A stretch of DNA of 9,809 nucleotides from Alphaproteobacteria bacterium (lineage in GTDB: Bacteria; Pseudomonadota; Alphaproteobacteria; RS24): positions 1 through 9,809 of the forward strand of contig RFZE01000046.1 in assembly GCA_009920875.1 (NCBI GenBank), in the 5' to 3' direction. The notes under the pieces are model-generated. The model saw only the letters and a list, made by a program, of their open reading frames with translations. It was not told where the DNA came from and did not search any database. Made by a program: the position numbers and the translations under genes. Below, piece by piece: positions 1-6,787 of the stretch (position 1 is the stretch's first letter; every line of letters begins with the position of its first letter).

Positions 1-1
1 G

Positions 2-373
2 GTCCCTTTATTTTCCGATGCAGCTTTGGCGGAAGCGCCGATTGGCGGTTTTTTGACGCGCCATGACGGCTCACGGCTGGCCTTATCGGGGCAAATCGAC
101 CGATTGGTGGAAACCGAAAGCGCCGTTTTATTGGTCGATTTCAAAACCGGCACCCCGCCGGAAAGTACAAATGGCGGCGCCTATCTGCCGCAAATGGCCG
201 CCTATCGCGCGCTGATGCAAGCGGCCCAAAAAACCGATAGGCAAACCGACAAGCCGGTCAAATGTGCCCTCATATGGACGCAAACCGGCCGCATTGACTG
301 GCTCGACGAAAAACGGCTTGATAAGGTTTTGGCCGATATATTGGGCGGCACGCGCCCCCTTGAGAATCAATAA
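2..373 (+). CDS. addA: Double-strand break repair helicase AddA, C-terminal nuclease part (5' truncated by window edge)
   Basis: This is the last 123 codons of a gene entering from the left edge in frame 2; no start lies in the window. AddA is the helicase-nuclease subunit of AddAB, which resects double-strand breaks for RecA-dependent recombination (the alphaproteobacterial counterpart of RecBCD). Seen here is the C-terminal PD-(D/E)XK nuclease core. The GQIDRL segment (about residues 31-36 of the visible part) carries one metal-binding Asp. LLVDFKTG (about residues 44-51) carries the second Asp and the catalytic Lys. YLPQMAAYR supplies the downstream Q-x-x-x-Y motif, and ALIWTQTG is the usual late strand before the C-terminus. 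The reading frame is intact to the TAA stop. trxA follows 41 bases downstream on the same strand, a common alphaproteobacterial neighbour. RecB-type nuclease domains share these motifs, but the context and the C-terminal ending favour AddA. Confidence 0.9.
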   Translation, partial: VPLFSDAALAEAPIGGFLTRHDGSRLALSGQIDRLVETESAVLLVDFKTGTPPESTNGGAYLPQMAAYRALMQAAQKTDRQTDKPVKCALIWTQTGRIDWLDEKRLDKVLADILGGTRPLENQ

Positions 374-414
374 TGGCGCGCTTACATTAGGGGAAAGCGC
401 TGAAGGAGAAGAAA

Positions 415-735
415 ATGAGTGTGTCGCATATTAAAGATGATGAGTTCGAGCAAGCCGTTTTGAATGCTGATGGCCCGGTTCTGGTTGATTTTTGGGCTGA
501 ATGGTGCGGCCCGTGCAAGCAAATTGCCCCCGCCTTGGATGAATTATCCGATGAATATGACGGCAAAATTTCCATCATCAAAATCAATATTGATGAAAAT
601 CCCGAAGCGCCGACCACTTATGGCGTGCGCTCCATTCCGACCATGATGATTTTCCAAGACGGTCAAGCGGCCGCTACCAAAGTCGGCGCGGCACCGAAAA
701 GCGACATTAAAAGCTGGATTGACGAGAGCCTTTAG
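415..735 (+). CDS. trxA: Thioredoxin 1
   Basis: A complete 106-residue thioredoxin, close to the 105-110 residues usual for the family. It is a cytoplasmic dithiol oxidoreductase that, once reduced by thioredoxin reductase, donates electrons to ribonucleotide reductase, PAPS reductase, methionine sulfoxide reductase and disulfide-bonded proteins. The WCGPC active site is at residues 30-34 (C31, C34), preceded by the buried Asp25 in VDFWA. The cis-proline is Pro75 in the SIPT segment. There is no signal peptide. The ATG start is set by AAGGAG at 403-408, six bases upstream. It lies 41 bases after addA on the same strand, so it may be cotranscribed with it; no convincing promoter is visible in that gap. 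Its TAG stop is six bases from the stop of the convergent folC. Confidence 0.97.
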   Translation: MSVSHIKDDEFEQAVLNADGPVLVDFWAEWCGPCKQIAPALDELSDEYDGKISIIKINIDENPEAPTTYGVRSIPTMMIFQDGQAAATKVGAAPKSDIKSWIDESL

Positions 736-741
736 ACCGGC

Positions 742-2031
742 TCAGCCATGATCGCGCAACACGTCTCCGGCCAGATACAGCGAGCCGGCGATGATAATCA
801 ACGCCGTCTCATCATCAATCGCTGATATAGCGGCGGCCGGATTGTCATAAGCGGCGGCCGGCAAACCGACCTCCTGCGCTGCTGCGGCCAAATCGGCGGG
901 CGATAAAGCATTGTCATTACCGTGTATCGGCACGGCGTGAATATGCATGTGCCGATCTGAAATGCCGGCCTGTAAAGCGGCCAAATAGGCGTCATGCGCT
1001 TTACTGGCCAGCATAGCGATAATCACATGCACCGGACGCGCCTCTTGCGCCATAATCCAAGCGGCCAGCATATGCGCCGCCGCTTCATTGTGACCGCCAT
1101 CGAGATAAAGCGTGGCTTCGGGCAAGCGTGCCGACAGGGCCGTCACCATTGGCCCCTTGGTCAATCTCTGCAAGCGCGCGGGCCAGCGCACGGTTTGCAA
1201 ACCGGTTGCCATGGCTATTTCATCGACGCGCAAATAATCGGCGCAAGCCAGAGCCAGCGCCGCATTGTCAATCTGATGCTGCCCCGGCAAGGCCGGCAAG
1301 GGTAGGGCATGAGCCATATCACGAACGGCAAATTGCAGTGTCTGAGCCGATGCGCGCGCCGTGAAATCGCGTCCCGCCAGCTTAACCGGCACACCACGCC
1401 GCGCCGCATGCGCCAATAGAAATTCTTCCACTTGGCTTTCTTGTGCCGCCAGCATGAGCGGCACGCCCGGCTTCATAATGCCGGCTTTTTCCTCGGCAAT
1501 CGACAATAGCGTATCGCCGAGAAATTCCTGATGGTCGAAACTGATCGGCGTAATGGCCGTGCATTTGGGTGTCACCACATTGGTCGCGTCCAAACGCCCG
1601 CCCAGCCCCACTTCAAGAATAAGATAATCGGCCGGATGCTCGGCAAAGGCCAGAAAGGCGGCCGCTGTCGTGACTTCAAAAAACGTAATCGGGCGGTCTT
1701 GATTGGCCGCTTCAACGCGCCCCAGCACTTCTTCCAAAAGCGGTTCGGCAATCGCTTCACCGCTCAAAATAATTCGTTCGTGAAAGCGCGTCAGATGCGG
1801 CGAGTGATAAGCATGGACGCGGTGGCCTTGCGCTTCCAATATGGCGCGCAGCATGGCCGCGGTCGAGCCTTTGCCATTGGTGCCGGCAATATGGATAATG
1901 GGGGGACATTTATCTTGCGGATGGTCAAGCGCCGCCAAGAGCCGCCACATGCGGTCGAGCGATAAATCAATCAGCCTTGGGTGCAAGGCCAAAAGGCGCT
2001 CAAGCAGAAGGTCTGAACCGCTTGCCGACAC
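742..2031 (-). CDS. folC: Bifunctional dihydrofolate synthase / folylpolyglutamate synthase
   Basis: A 429-residue Mur-ligase-type enzyme that uses ATP to add glutamate to dihydropteroate (making dihydrofolate) and to lengthen the glutamate tail of tetrahydrofolates. Motifs in order: the N-terminal LHPRLIDLSLDR segment (residues 16-27), the P-loop AGTNGKGST (49-57), SPHL (77-80) and ERI (85-87) of the folate-binding region, EVGLGGRLDATN (140-151), and SFDHQEFLG (164-172). Next is EEKAGIMKPG, whose Lys182 is the expected carbamylated lysine. In the C-terminal domain LYLDGGHNEAAA is the conserved Asp-Gly-Gly-His-Asn motif. The start is taken as GTG at 2031-2029, eight bases after the accD stop. 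There is no good Shine-Dalgarno sequence; a small hairpin over the accD stop occupies that place, so translation is probably coupled to accD. The true start could be a few codons away, because the first eight or so residues are not conserved. This is the last gene of the minus-strand run. Confidence 0.95.
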   Translation of the reverse strand: MSASGSDLLLERLLALHPRLIDLSLDRMWRLLAALDHPQDKCPPIIHIAGTNGKGSTAAMLRAILEAQGHRVHAYHSPHLTRFHERIILSGEAIAEPLLEEVLGRVEAANQDRPITFFEVTTAAAFLAFAEHPADYLILEVGLGGRLDATNVVTPKCTAITPISFDHQEFLGDTLLSIAEEKAGIMKPGVPLMLAAQESQVEEFLLAHAARRGVPVKLAGRDFTARASAQTLQFAVRDMAHALPLPALPGQHQIDNAALALACADYLRVDEIAMATGLQTVRWPARLQRLTKGPMVTALSARLPEATLYLDGGHNEAAAHMLAAWIMAQEARPVHVIIAMLASKAHDAYLAALQAGISDRHMHIHAVPIHGNDNALSPADLAAAAQEVGLPAAAYDNPAAAISAIDDETALIIIAGSLYLAGDVLRDHG

Positions 2032-2035
2032 GAAT

Positions 2036-2048
2036 GGCGCTATGCGCC
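2036..2048 (-). promoter_or_regulatory. Small stem-loop over the accD stop, directly before the folC start
   Basis: GGCGC and GCGCC arms flank a three-base loop (transcript GGCGC-AUA-GCGCC). The accD TAG stop at 2042-2040 lies in the loop and the downstream arm. The hairpin ends four bases before the folC GTG, where a Shine-Dalgarno sequence would normally be, and no SD-like element is present. Inference: a ribosome finishing accD would melt the stem and re-initiate at folC. There is no T-tract, so it is not an intrinsic terminator. The structure is seen in the sequence; the role is a guess. Confidence 0.35.
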
Positions 2049-2915
2049 GGCGCTTTCGGGGGCGCGGCCACCGGTCAGCAAATCAATGAGCCGTGCCAAA
2101 GTGGCCGGCATATCATGGCGATGCACCACCATATCGACCATGCCATGCTCGAGTAAATATTCGGCGCGCTGAAAGCCCTCAGGCAATTTTTCCTTAATCG
2201 TATCTTGAATGACGCGCGGTCCGGCAAAGCCGATAAGCGCGCCTGGTTCAGCAATATGAACATCACCCAACATGCCGTAAGAGGCGGTTACCCCGCCGGT
2301 TGTCGGATCGGTAAGCACAACAATATAGGGCAGACCGCGCTCGCGCAATTGCTGCACAATCACCGTGGTGCGCGGCATTTGCATGAGCGATAAAATACCT
2401 TCCTGCATGCGCGCACCGCCGGCTGCCGCGACCATGATAAGCGGCGCATGATGGGCGAGTGCCGCTTCACCGGCGGCAACCACCGCCTCGCCGGCGGCCA
2501 TACCCAAAGAGCCGCCCATAAAGGCAAAATCTTGCACGGCGATAATGGCCCGCCGACCGCCCAAATCACCCTTGGCGACTTTCACCGCATCCTTATCGCC
2601 GCTTTTGGCGCGCGCTTCTTTTAAACGCTCGGCATATTTTTTCTGGTCTTTGAATTTCAACGGGTCATGCGCCACATCGGGCAAATCAAGCAGTTCATAT
2701 TCGCCCTTATCAAACAAAGCTTGAAAGCGCGCTGTCGCCCCAATGCGCATATGATGGTCGCAGCCCGGGCACACTTTTTGAAGGTTTTCCAAATCGCGAT
2801 GAAAAATCATCTCGCCGCATTTCTTGCACGCCTCCCATAAATTATCGGGCGTATCATCATGCTCGCGAAACACGCTTGGAAAGCGCGGACGGACGAAATT
2901 TTTAATCCAATTCAT
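2040..2915 (-). CDS. accD: Acetyl-CoA carboxylase carboxyltransferase subunit beta
   Basis: A 291-residue protein, close to the usual 280-305. With AccA it forms the carboxyltransferase that moves CO2 from biotin on AccB to acetyl-CoA, making malonyl-CoA for fatty-acid synthesis in the cytoplasm. The N-terminal four-cysteine zinc ribbon is present at C30, C33, C49 and C52. The crotonase-like core follows: DFAFMGGSLG (residues 129-138, acyl-CoA/oxyanion region), GGARMQE (166-172), and the family blocks LTDPTTGGV, IGFAGPRVI and EKLPEGFQRAEY. The ATG start has a strong GGAGG at 2922-2926, six bases upstream. This independent ribosome site fits the 40-base gap from trpA, the widest in the run. 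No promoter is evident in that gap, so transcription from upstream is likely. accA is not in the window. The trpA-accD-folC order is typical of Alphaproteobacteria. Confidence 0.97.
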   Translation of the reverse strand: MNWIKNFVRPRFPSVFREHDDTPDNLWEACKKCGEMIFHRDLENLQKVCPGCDHHMRIGATARFQALFDKGEYELLDLPDVAHDPLKFKDQKKYAERLKEARAKSGDKDAVKVAKGDLGGRRAIIAVQDFAFMGGSLGMAAGEAVVAAGEAALAHHAPLIMVAAAGGARMQEGILSLMQMPRTTVIVQQLRERGLPYIVVLTDPTTGGVTASYGMLGDVHIAEPGALIGFAGPRVIQDTIKEKLPEGFQRAEYLLEHGMVDMVVHRHDMPATLARLIDLLTGGRAPESAGA

Positions 2916-2955
2916 AGCCTGCCTCCATATTGCATCAAGACCATAGGCGAATCAG

Positions 2956-3762
2956 CTATTTCTTGTTTACACCCTCGGCCAGCGCGCTGGCAAGCGCCAG
3001 AACCTGTTTTACCGTATCGGCGCGGTTTTCTGCCGTTTCGGCAATCACATCAACCAAGGCCGAGCCAACGACAACGCCATCGGAACTGGCCGCCAAAGCG
3101 GCGGCTTGTTCGGGCGTGCGAATACCGAAACCGACACAGACCGGCAGTTGGGTTTGTTGTTTTATGCGCGCAATATTATCGGCCACGGCCTGTTGCTGCG
3201 GCGCGGCGGCGCCGGTAATGCCGGTAATGGAGACGTAATAGACAAAACCCGATGTATTGTTCAACACATGCGGCAGACGCTTATCATCTGTTGTCGGCGT
3301 GGCGAGGCGAATAAAATTAAGTCCGGCCTGCATGGCGGGGAGACATAATTCACCGTCTTCCTCGGCCGGCAAATCGACAATAATCAAACCGTCAACCCCA
3401 ACCTGTTTGGCCTCGGCAATGAATTTATCAACGCCATAATGATAAATCGGATTGTAATAACCCATCAGCACAATCGGTGTGGTGTCATTTTCGGCGCGGA
3501 AATCAGCGACCATATTTAAAGTGCCCTGAAGCGTTTGACCGGCTGCCAAAGCGCGTTGCGACGCGGCCTGAATGGCCGGCCCATCGGCCATCGGGTCGGT
3601 AAAGGGCATGCCCAATTCAATAATATCGGCACCTGCCGCCGGCAGACCGGCAAGGATCTCGGCAGACATCTGCACATCCGGATCGCCCGCCGTGATGAAG
3701 GCAATAAAGGCCTTGCGGTTCCGGCTTTGCAAATCGGCAAATAAATCGTCAATACGGCTCAT
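2956..3762 (-). CDS. trpA: Tryptophan synthase alpha subunit
   Basis: A 268-residue TIM-barrel protein, the same length as the enterobacterial enzyme. It cleaves indole-3-glycerol phosphate to indole and glyceraldehyde 3-phosphate; indole is channelled to TrpB in the alpha2beta2 complex. The catalytic acids fall at the classical positions: Glu49 (in ELGMPF) and Asp60 (in DPMADGPAIQ). The N-terminal FITAGDPD signature (residues 22-29) and the phosphate-binding segments VGFGIRTPE and VVVGSAL near the C-terminus are present. The ATG at 3762-3760 is one base from the trpB TGA stop (TGA-T-ATG) with no clear Shine-Dalgarno sequence, so translation is almost certainly coupled. This suits subunits needed in equal amounts. 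The stop is TAG at 2958-2956, 40 bases before accD. Confidence 0.97.
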   Translation of the reverse strand: MSRIDDLFADLQSRNRKAFIAFITAGDPDVQMSAEILAGLPAAGADIIELGMPFTDPMADGPAIQAASQRALAAGQTLQGTLNMVADFRAENDTTPIVLMGYYNPIYHYGVDKFIAEAKQVGVDGLIIVDLPAEEDGELCLPAMQAGLNFIRLATPTTDDKRLPHVLNNTSGFVYYVSITGITGAAAPQQQAVADNIARIKQQTQLPVCVGFGIRTPEQAAALAASSDGVVVGSALVDVIAETAENRADTVKQVLALASALAEGVNKK

Positions 3763-3763
3763 A

Positions 3764-4975
3764 TCAAAGCGTCACATTCAAATGGTCGGCCACGGCAAAC
3801 ACATCCTTATCGCCGCGTCCGCACATATTCATCACCAATAAATGCTCGGGCGGCAAATCACCGGCAATTTTACCGACATGCGCCAGCGCATGGCTCGGTT
3901 CCAAAGCCGGAATAATACCTTCCAAGCGGGTGATCAATTGGAACGCTTCCAAGGCTTCCGCATCGGTGGCCGAGACATAATTGACGCGTCCCGTATCACG
4001 CAAATAAGCATGTTCTGGGCCAATGCCCGGATAATCAAGCCCGGCCGAAATGGAATGGCCTTCAATGATTTGCCCGTCATCATCTTGCAAAAGATAGGTG
4101 CGATTGCCATGCAATATGCCGGGCGCGCCGCCGGCCAATGAGGCGGCATGGTCGGGCGTATCAAGCCCGAAACCGCCGGCTTCGACACCGATAATAGTGA
4201 CCTCGCGATCGTCCAAAAACGGGTGAAACAGACCCATGGCATTGGAGCCGCCACCGATACAGGCAATCAGCGTATCTGGTAAACGCCCTTCGCGCTCTTG
4301 CATTTGCTGTTTCGTTTCGCGGCCGATAATCGATTGGAAATCGCGCACCATGGCCGGATAGGGATGCGGGCCGGCCACTGTGCCGATAATGTAAAACGTG
4401 TCTTCAACATGGGTCACCCAATCGCGCAAAGCCTCATTCATGGCATCTTTCAGCGTGCCGGCACCCGAAGTGACGGGGCGAATATCAGCCCCCAAAAGCT
4501 TCATGCGAAAGACATTGGGCTTTTGCCGTTCAATATCGGTCGCGCCCATGAAAACCGTGCACGGCAGGCCGAAGCGCGCCGCCACTGTGGCCACGGCGAC
4601 ACCGTGTTGACCGGCCCCGGTTTCGGCAATGATGCGGGTTTTGCCCATGCGTTTGGCCAACAATATTTGCCCGAGGCAATTATTGATTTTATGGCTGCCC
4701 GTATGGTTCAACTCATCGCGCTTCAAATAAATTTTCGCGCCGCCATAATGTTCTGTCAGGCGCTCAGCAAAATAAAGCGGGCTGGGACGTCCGACATAAT
4801 GGGTCTGCAAATCCTGCAATTGCGCGGCAAAGCCGTCATCTTGTTTCGCCGCCTCATAAGCCGCTTCCAAATCAAGGATGAGCGGCATCAGCGTTTCGGC
4901 AACAAAGCGCCCGCCATAAAGTCCAAACCGACCCTTATCGTCAGGCCCTTCGCGATATGAATTTTCTTGCGCCAA
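3764..4975 (-). CDS. trpB: Tryptophan synthase beta subunit
   Basis: PLP enzyme that joins indole and L-serine to make L-tryptophan as partner of TrpA. From the chosen start it has 403 residues (family about 395-410). The PLP lysine is Lys96 in HTGSHKINN, the catalytic glutamate is Glu118 in ETGAGQHG, and the phosphate-binding loop GGGSN is at 241-245. All are offset by nine from the Salmonella numbering. The N-terminal block RFGLYGGRFVAETLMP is typical of the family. No ATG fits the N-terminus. I chose TTG at 4975-4973, four bases after the trpF stop, because the protein then begins MAQENSYREGPD, like other alphaproteobacterial TrpB proteins, with a weak GGGG seven bases upstream. The alternative is TTG at 5011-5009, which adds 12 residues, overlaps trpF by 32 bases and has a GGAAG seven bases upstream. 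The gene is certain; the start is not. Confidence 0.93.
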   Translation of the reverse strand: MAQENSYREGPDDKGRFGLYGGRFVAETLMPLILDLEAAYEAAKQDDGFAAQLQDLQTHYVGRPSPLYFAERLTEHYGGAKIYLKRDELNHTGSHKINNCLGQILLAKRMGKTRIIAETGAGQHGVAVATVAARFGLPCTVFMGATDIERQKPNVFRMKLLGADIRPVTSGAGTLKDAMNEALRDWVTHVEDTFYIIGTVAGPHPYPAMVRDFQSIIGRETKQQMQEREGRLPDTLIACIGGGSNAMGLFHPFLDDREVTIIGVEAGGFGLDTPDHAASLAGGAPGILHGNRTYLLQDDDGQIIEGHSISAGLDYPGIGPEHAYLRDTGRVNYVSATDAEALEAFQLITRLEGIIPALEPSHALAHVGKIAGDLPPEHLLVMNMCGRGDKDVFAVADHLNVTL

Positions 4976-4979
4976 CTCG

Positions 4980-5633
4980 CTACCCCAGATTTTCGCCGCG
5001 CGCCGCGGCAATAAACGCTTCCATCAATTGCTCATCTTTCTCACCTGCTGCGCTTTCGACGCCGCTGGCCGTATCGACCATGGGGGCGCCGGTCTCGGCA
5101 AGCGCTTGCGCAATATTATGCGCCGTCAAACCGCCGGCCAAAAGATAAGGCTTGGACAGGTCATACGCTTTCAAAGCGGTCCAGTCAAAGGTTTCACCCA
5201 GCCCGCCGGTCAATTGCGCCCCTTTAGGCGGTTTGGCATCAAACAAAAACCAATCGGCACAATCGTGATAATCCGCTGCGCGCGCCACACAGGCGGCGCT
5301 TTCAACCGGCAGGGCTTTAATGATGGCGGCATGCGAACGGCGTTTAATCTCAGCCACACGCGCCGGCGTTTCATTTCCGTGCAACTGTAAACGGTGCGGA
5401 CTGACCGCCGCCAAGGCGCGGTCAACCGCATCATCATCAGGGTCGACCAAAAGGGCGACACGATCCATATCGGCACGGCATGCCGCAGCCAAGGCAGCGG
5501 CATTATCTTGCGTCACATAACGCGGCGATTTCTCGACGAAATTAAAGCCGACCATATCGACGCCGAGGCGGTTCATCGCTTCAATATCGCCGCGCCGCGT
5601 CACCCCGCATATTTTGACCAATGGCGCGCCCAT
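4980..5633 (-). CDS. trpF: Phosphoribosylanthranilate isomerase
   Basis: A 217-residue single-domain TIM barrel (family about 200-220) that performs the Amadori rearrangement of phosphoribosylanthranilate to CdRP, the third step of tryptophan synthesis from chorismate. Catalytic Cys9 lies in VKICGVT (residues 6-12) and the general acid Asp132 in LFDAKPPKG. VGFNFVEKSPRYV (28-40), LQLHGNE (82-88), a late LAGGLT and a C-terminal VDTASGVES phosphate-binding loop complete the family signature. It is a stand-alone enzyme, not fused to TrpC as in enterobacteria. The ATG at 5633-5631 overlaps the pyrF TAA stop by one base (TAATG), with AGGA nine bases upstream. The earlier-pathway genes trpE, trpG, trpD and trpC are not here, consistent with the split trp genes of Alphaproteobacteria. 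Confidence 0.96.
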   Translation of the reverse strand: MGAPLVKICGVTRRGDIEAMNRLGVDMVGFNFVEKSPRYVTQDNAAALAAACRADMDRVALLVDPDDDAVDRALAAVSPHRLQLHGNETPARVAEIKRRSHAAIIKALPVESAACVARAADYHDCADWFLFDAKPPKGAQLTGGLGETFDWTALKAYDLSKPYLLAGGLTAHNIAQALAETGAPMVDTASGVESAAGEKDEQLMEAFIAAARGENLG

Positions 5634-6349
5634 TAATCACCATCCTGCGCCGCCAAATCGGCTTTAATCGCTTGTGCCGCCGCAGCCATATTATCGGCTT
5701 CGGTAATGGCGCGGCCAATGACCAATATATCGGCACCGGCACTTTGCGCCTGTTGCGGCGTCATCACCCGTTTCTGGTCATGGGCATCACTGCCGGCGGG
5801 GCGAATACCGGGCACAATGAGCTTGAAGTCATCGCCCATTTCGGCGCGCAGCGCATCAATCTCATGGGCTGAACACACCACCCCTTGCATGCCATTGGTG
5901 CGCGCCAATTCGGCCAGTCGCAACACCTGTTCGCGCGGCGTGCCTTTTATGCCCATAGCGTGCAAATCGCTTTCGGCCAGGCTGGTCAAAACCGTTACCG
6001 CCAGCATGGTCGGCGCAGCCAAACCGCTATCGCTTGCTTGTGCCGCCGCATCGGCCGCCGCCCGCATCATCGCTGCGCCGCCGCCGCCATGCACGTTTAA
6101 CAGACGCGGCTCAAGCGGCGCCAGCGCATGCACGGCTTGCGCCACCGTATTGGGAATATCGTGCAATTTTAAATCGAGAAATATCGGCATTTGGGCGTCG
6201 GCCAATTTGCGATAGCCAATGGCCCCATGGGCATAAAAATATTCCATGCCGATTTTCAGCCCATCGACCTGCCCGCTTAATTGGCGCGCCATATTTTCTG
6301 CCTGGCCGATATCCGGCGTATCAAGGGCGCAATAAATTTCAGCTTGCAT
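5633..6349 (-). CDS. pyrF: Orotidine 5'-phosphate decarboxylase
   Basis: Final enzyme of UMP synthesis, decarboxylating OMP. It is a TIM-barrel homodimer of 238 residues from the chosen start (family about 230-245). The active-site set is complete: Asp10 (ALDTPD), Lys32 (GLKIG), and Asp59, Lys61 and Asp64 in DLKLHDIPNT, each twelve less than the E. coli numbering. VPGIRPAG and the late VIGRAIT phosphate-binding motif are present. The start is ATG at 6349-6347, giving MQAEIYCALDTPD, which matches the normal family N-terminus; GGCGGGAA lies a few bases upstream. It overlaps the lapA 3' end by 11 bases. Another in-frame ATG at 6367 would add six residues, and the frame stays open further upstream to an ATG at 6466. 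That extra Arg/Pro-rich segment is read from within lapA and is unlikely to be translated. trpF follows with a one-base overlap. Confidence 0.94.
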   Translation of the reverse strand: MQAEIYCALDTPDIGQAENMARQLSGQVDGLKIGMEYFYAHGAIGYRKLADAQMPIFLDLKLHDIPNTVAQAVHALAPLEPRLLNVHGGGGAAMMRAAADAAAQASDSGLAAPTMLAVTVLTSLAESDLHAMGIKGTPREQVLRLAELARTNGMQGVVCSAHEIDALRAEMGDDFKLIVPGIRPAGSDAHDQKRVMTPQQAQSAGADILVIGRAITEADNMAAAAQAIKADLAAQDGD

Positions 6350-6785
6350 CGCTTTTTCCCGCCGCATGGCTTGTTTCACTTTCTTCACCCGATTGCGCGG
6401 CCGCCCCATCGAACGGGGCCGAGACAGCGCGCCTGGCCGGCATGTGGCCGGATATGGTCGGCTCATCGCTTTTTGGCTGCGACGCTTTTATCATGCCACG
6501 GGCGACAGGCAAAGCGCGTAGCGATTTGTTTTTGCTGAAATAACCCATCACCCAGCCGACCAAAAGACCGAATGAAAAAGCGGCAAATAGGGCGATAAAA
6601 AGCGGTATGGTGAGCGCAGTTTCAGGCGCGGCACGGGTCACGTCCAAAGGGTTGACGGCCAGCGTCACGGTCTGGCGATTGAGCACGGCGAGCGGCAGAA
6701 GAACAATCAAAGAGGCGATAAAAACCAGACGGACGGCGAGGTTTTTGGCAAGTTTAGCCGCCGATGTCAGCCATTGCCCGAGCAA
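6339..6785 (-). CDS. lapA: LapA family (DUF1049) inner-membrane protein
   Basis: A 148-residue membrane protein resembling lipopolysaccharide assembly protein A (DUF1049). It has two hydrophobic segments: about residues 18-35, ending in VLNRQTV, and about 58-83 (from LTIPLFI to the GLLVGWVMGYF end). They are joined by a short periplasmic-type loop with the NRQTVTLAVNP pattern of the family. A polar tail of about 60 residues rich in Ser, Ala and Glu follows, presumably cytoplasmic. In E. coli LapA works with LapB in controlling LPS synthesis through LpxC; no lapB is seen here, so that role is inferred only. The start is TTG at 6785-6783, two bases after the ihfB stop, with no strong Shine-Dalgarno sequence; coupling to ihfB is likely. 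No ATG is available before the first hydrophobic segment. Position next to ihfB is common in Alphaproteobacteria. Family assignment comes from topology, motif pattern and context. Confidence 0.8.
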   Translation of the reverse strand: MLGQWLTSAAKLAKNLAVRLVFIASLIVLLPLAVLNRQTVTLAVNPLDVTRAAPETALTIPLFIALFAAFSFGLLVGWVMGYFSKNKSLRALPVARGMIKASQPKSDEPTISGHMPARRAVSAPFDGAAAQSGEESETSHAAGKSDAS

Positions 6786-6787
6786 GC

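Noticed and set aside
26..373. A separate small gene starting at TTG 26.
   Set aside because: The same frame is open to the window edge and the upstream residues also match AddA, so this is the tail of a truncated gene.
994..1965. Long plus-strand open frames opposite folC (for example 994-1305 and 1531-1965).
   Set aside because: They are antisense shadows of a clearly conserved gene, with no ribosome site and no recognisable protein features.
2916..2955. Possible internal promoter between trpA and accD.
   Set aside because: Only a weak TTGATG is seen, with no -10 at a workable spacing before the ribosome site.
2978..3000. A 14-bp perfect palindrome (GCCAGCGCGCTGGC) and an overlapping CTGGC/GCCAG hairpin, giving alternative pairings near the trpA 3' end.
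   Set aside because: It lies inside trpA in a Leu-Ala-rich stretch (LALASALAEG), has no T-tract, and is easily explained by codon choice at GC-rich Ala and Leu codons.
780..3660. Frequent GCCGGC and related hexamers, as a possible uptake or modification signal.
   Set aside because: They occur mostly in Ala and Gly codons, lie within coding regions without regular spacing, and fit the base composition.
4298..4960. A 220-codon plus-strand open frame opposite trpB.
   Set aside because: Antisense to intact trpB; the long frame follows from the codon composition of trpB, and the product has no coherent family pattern.
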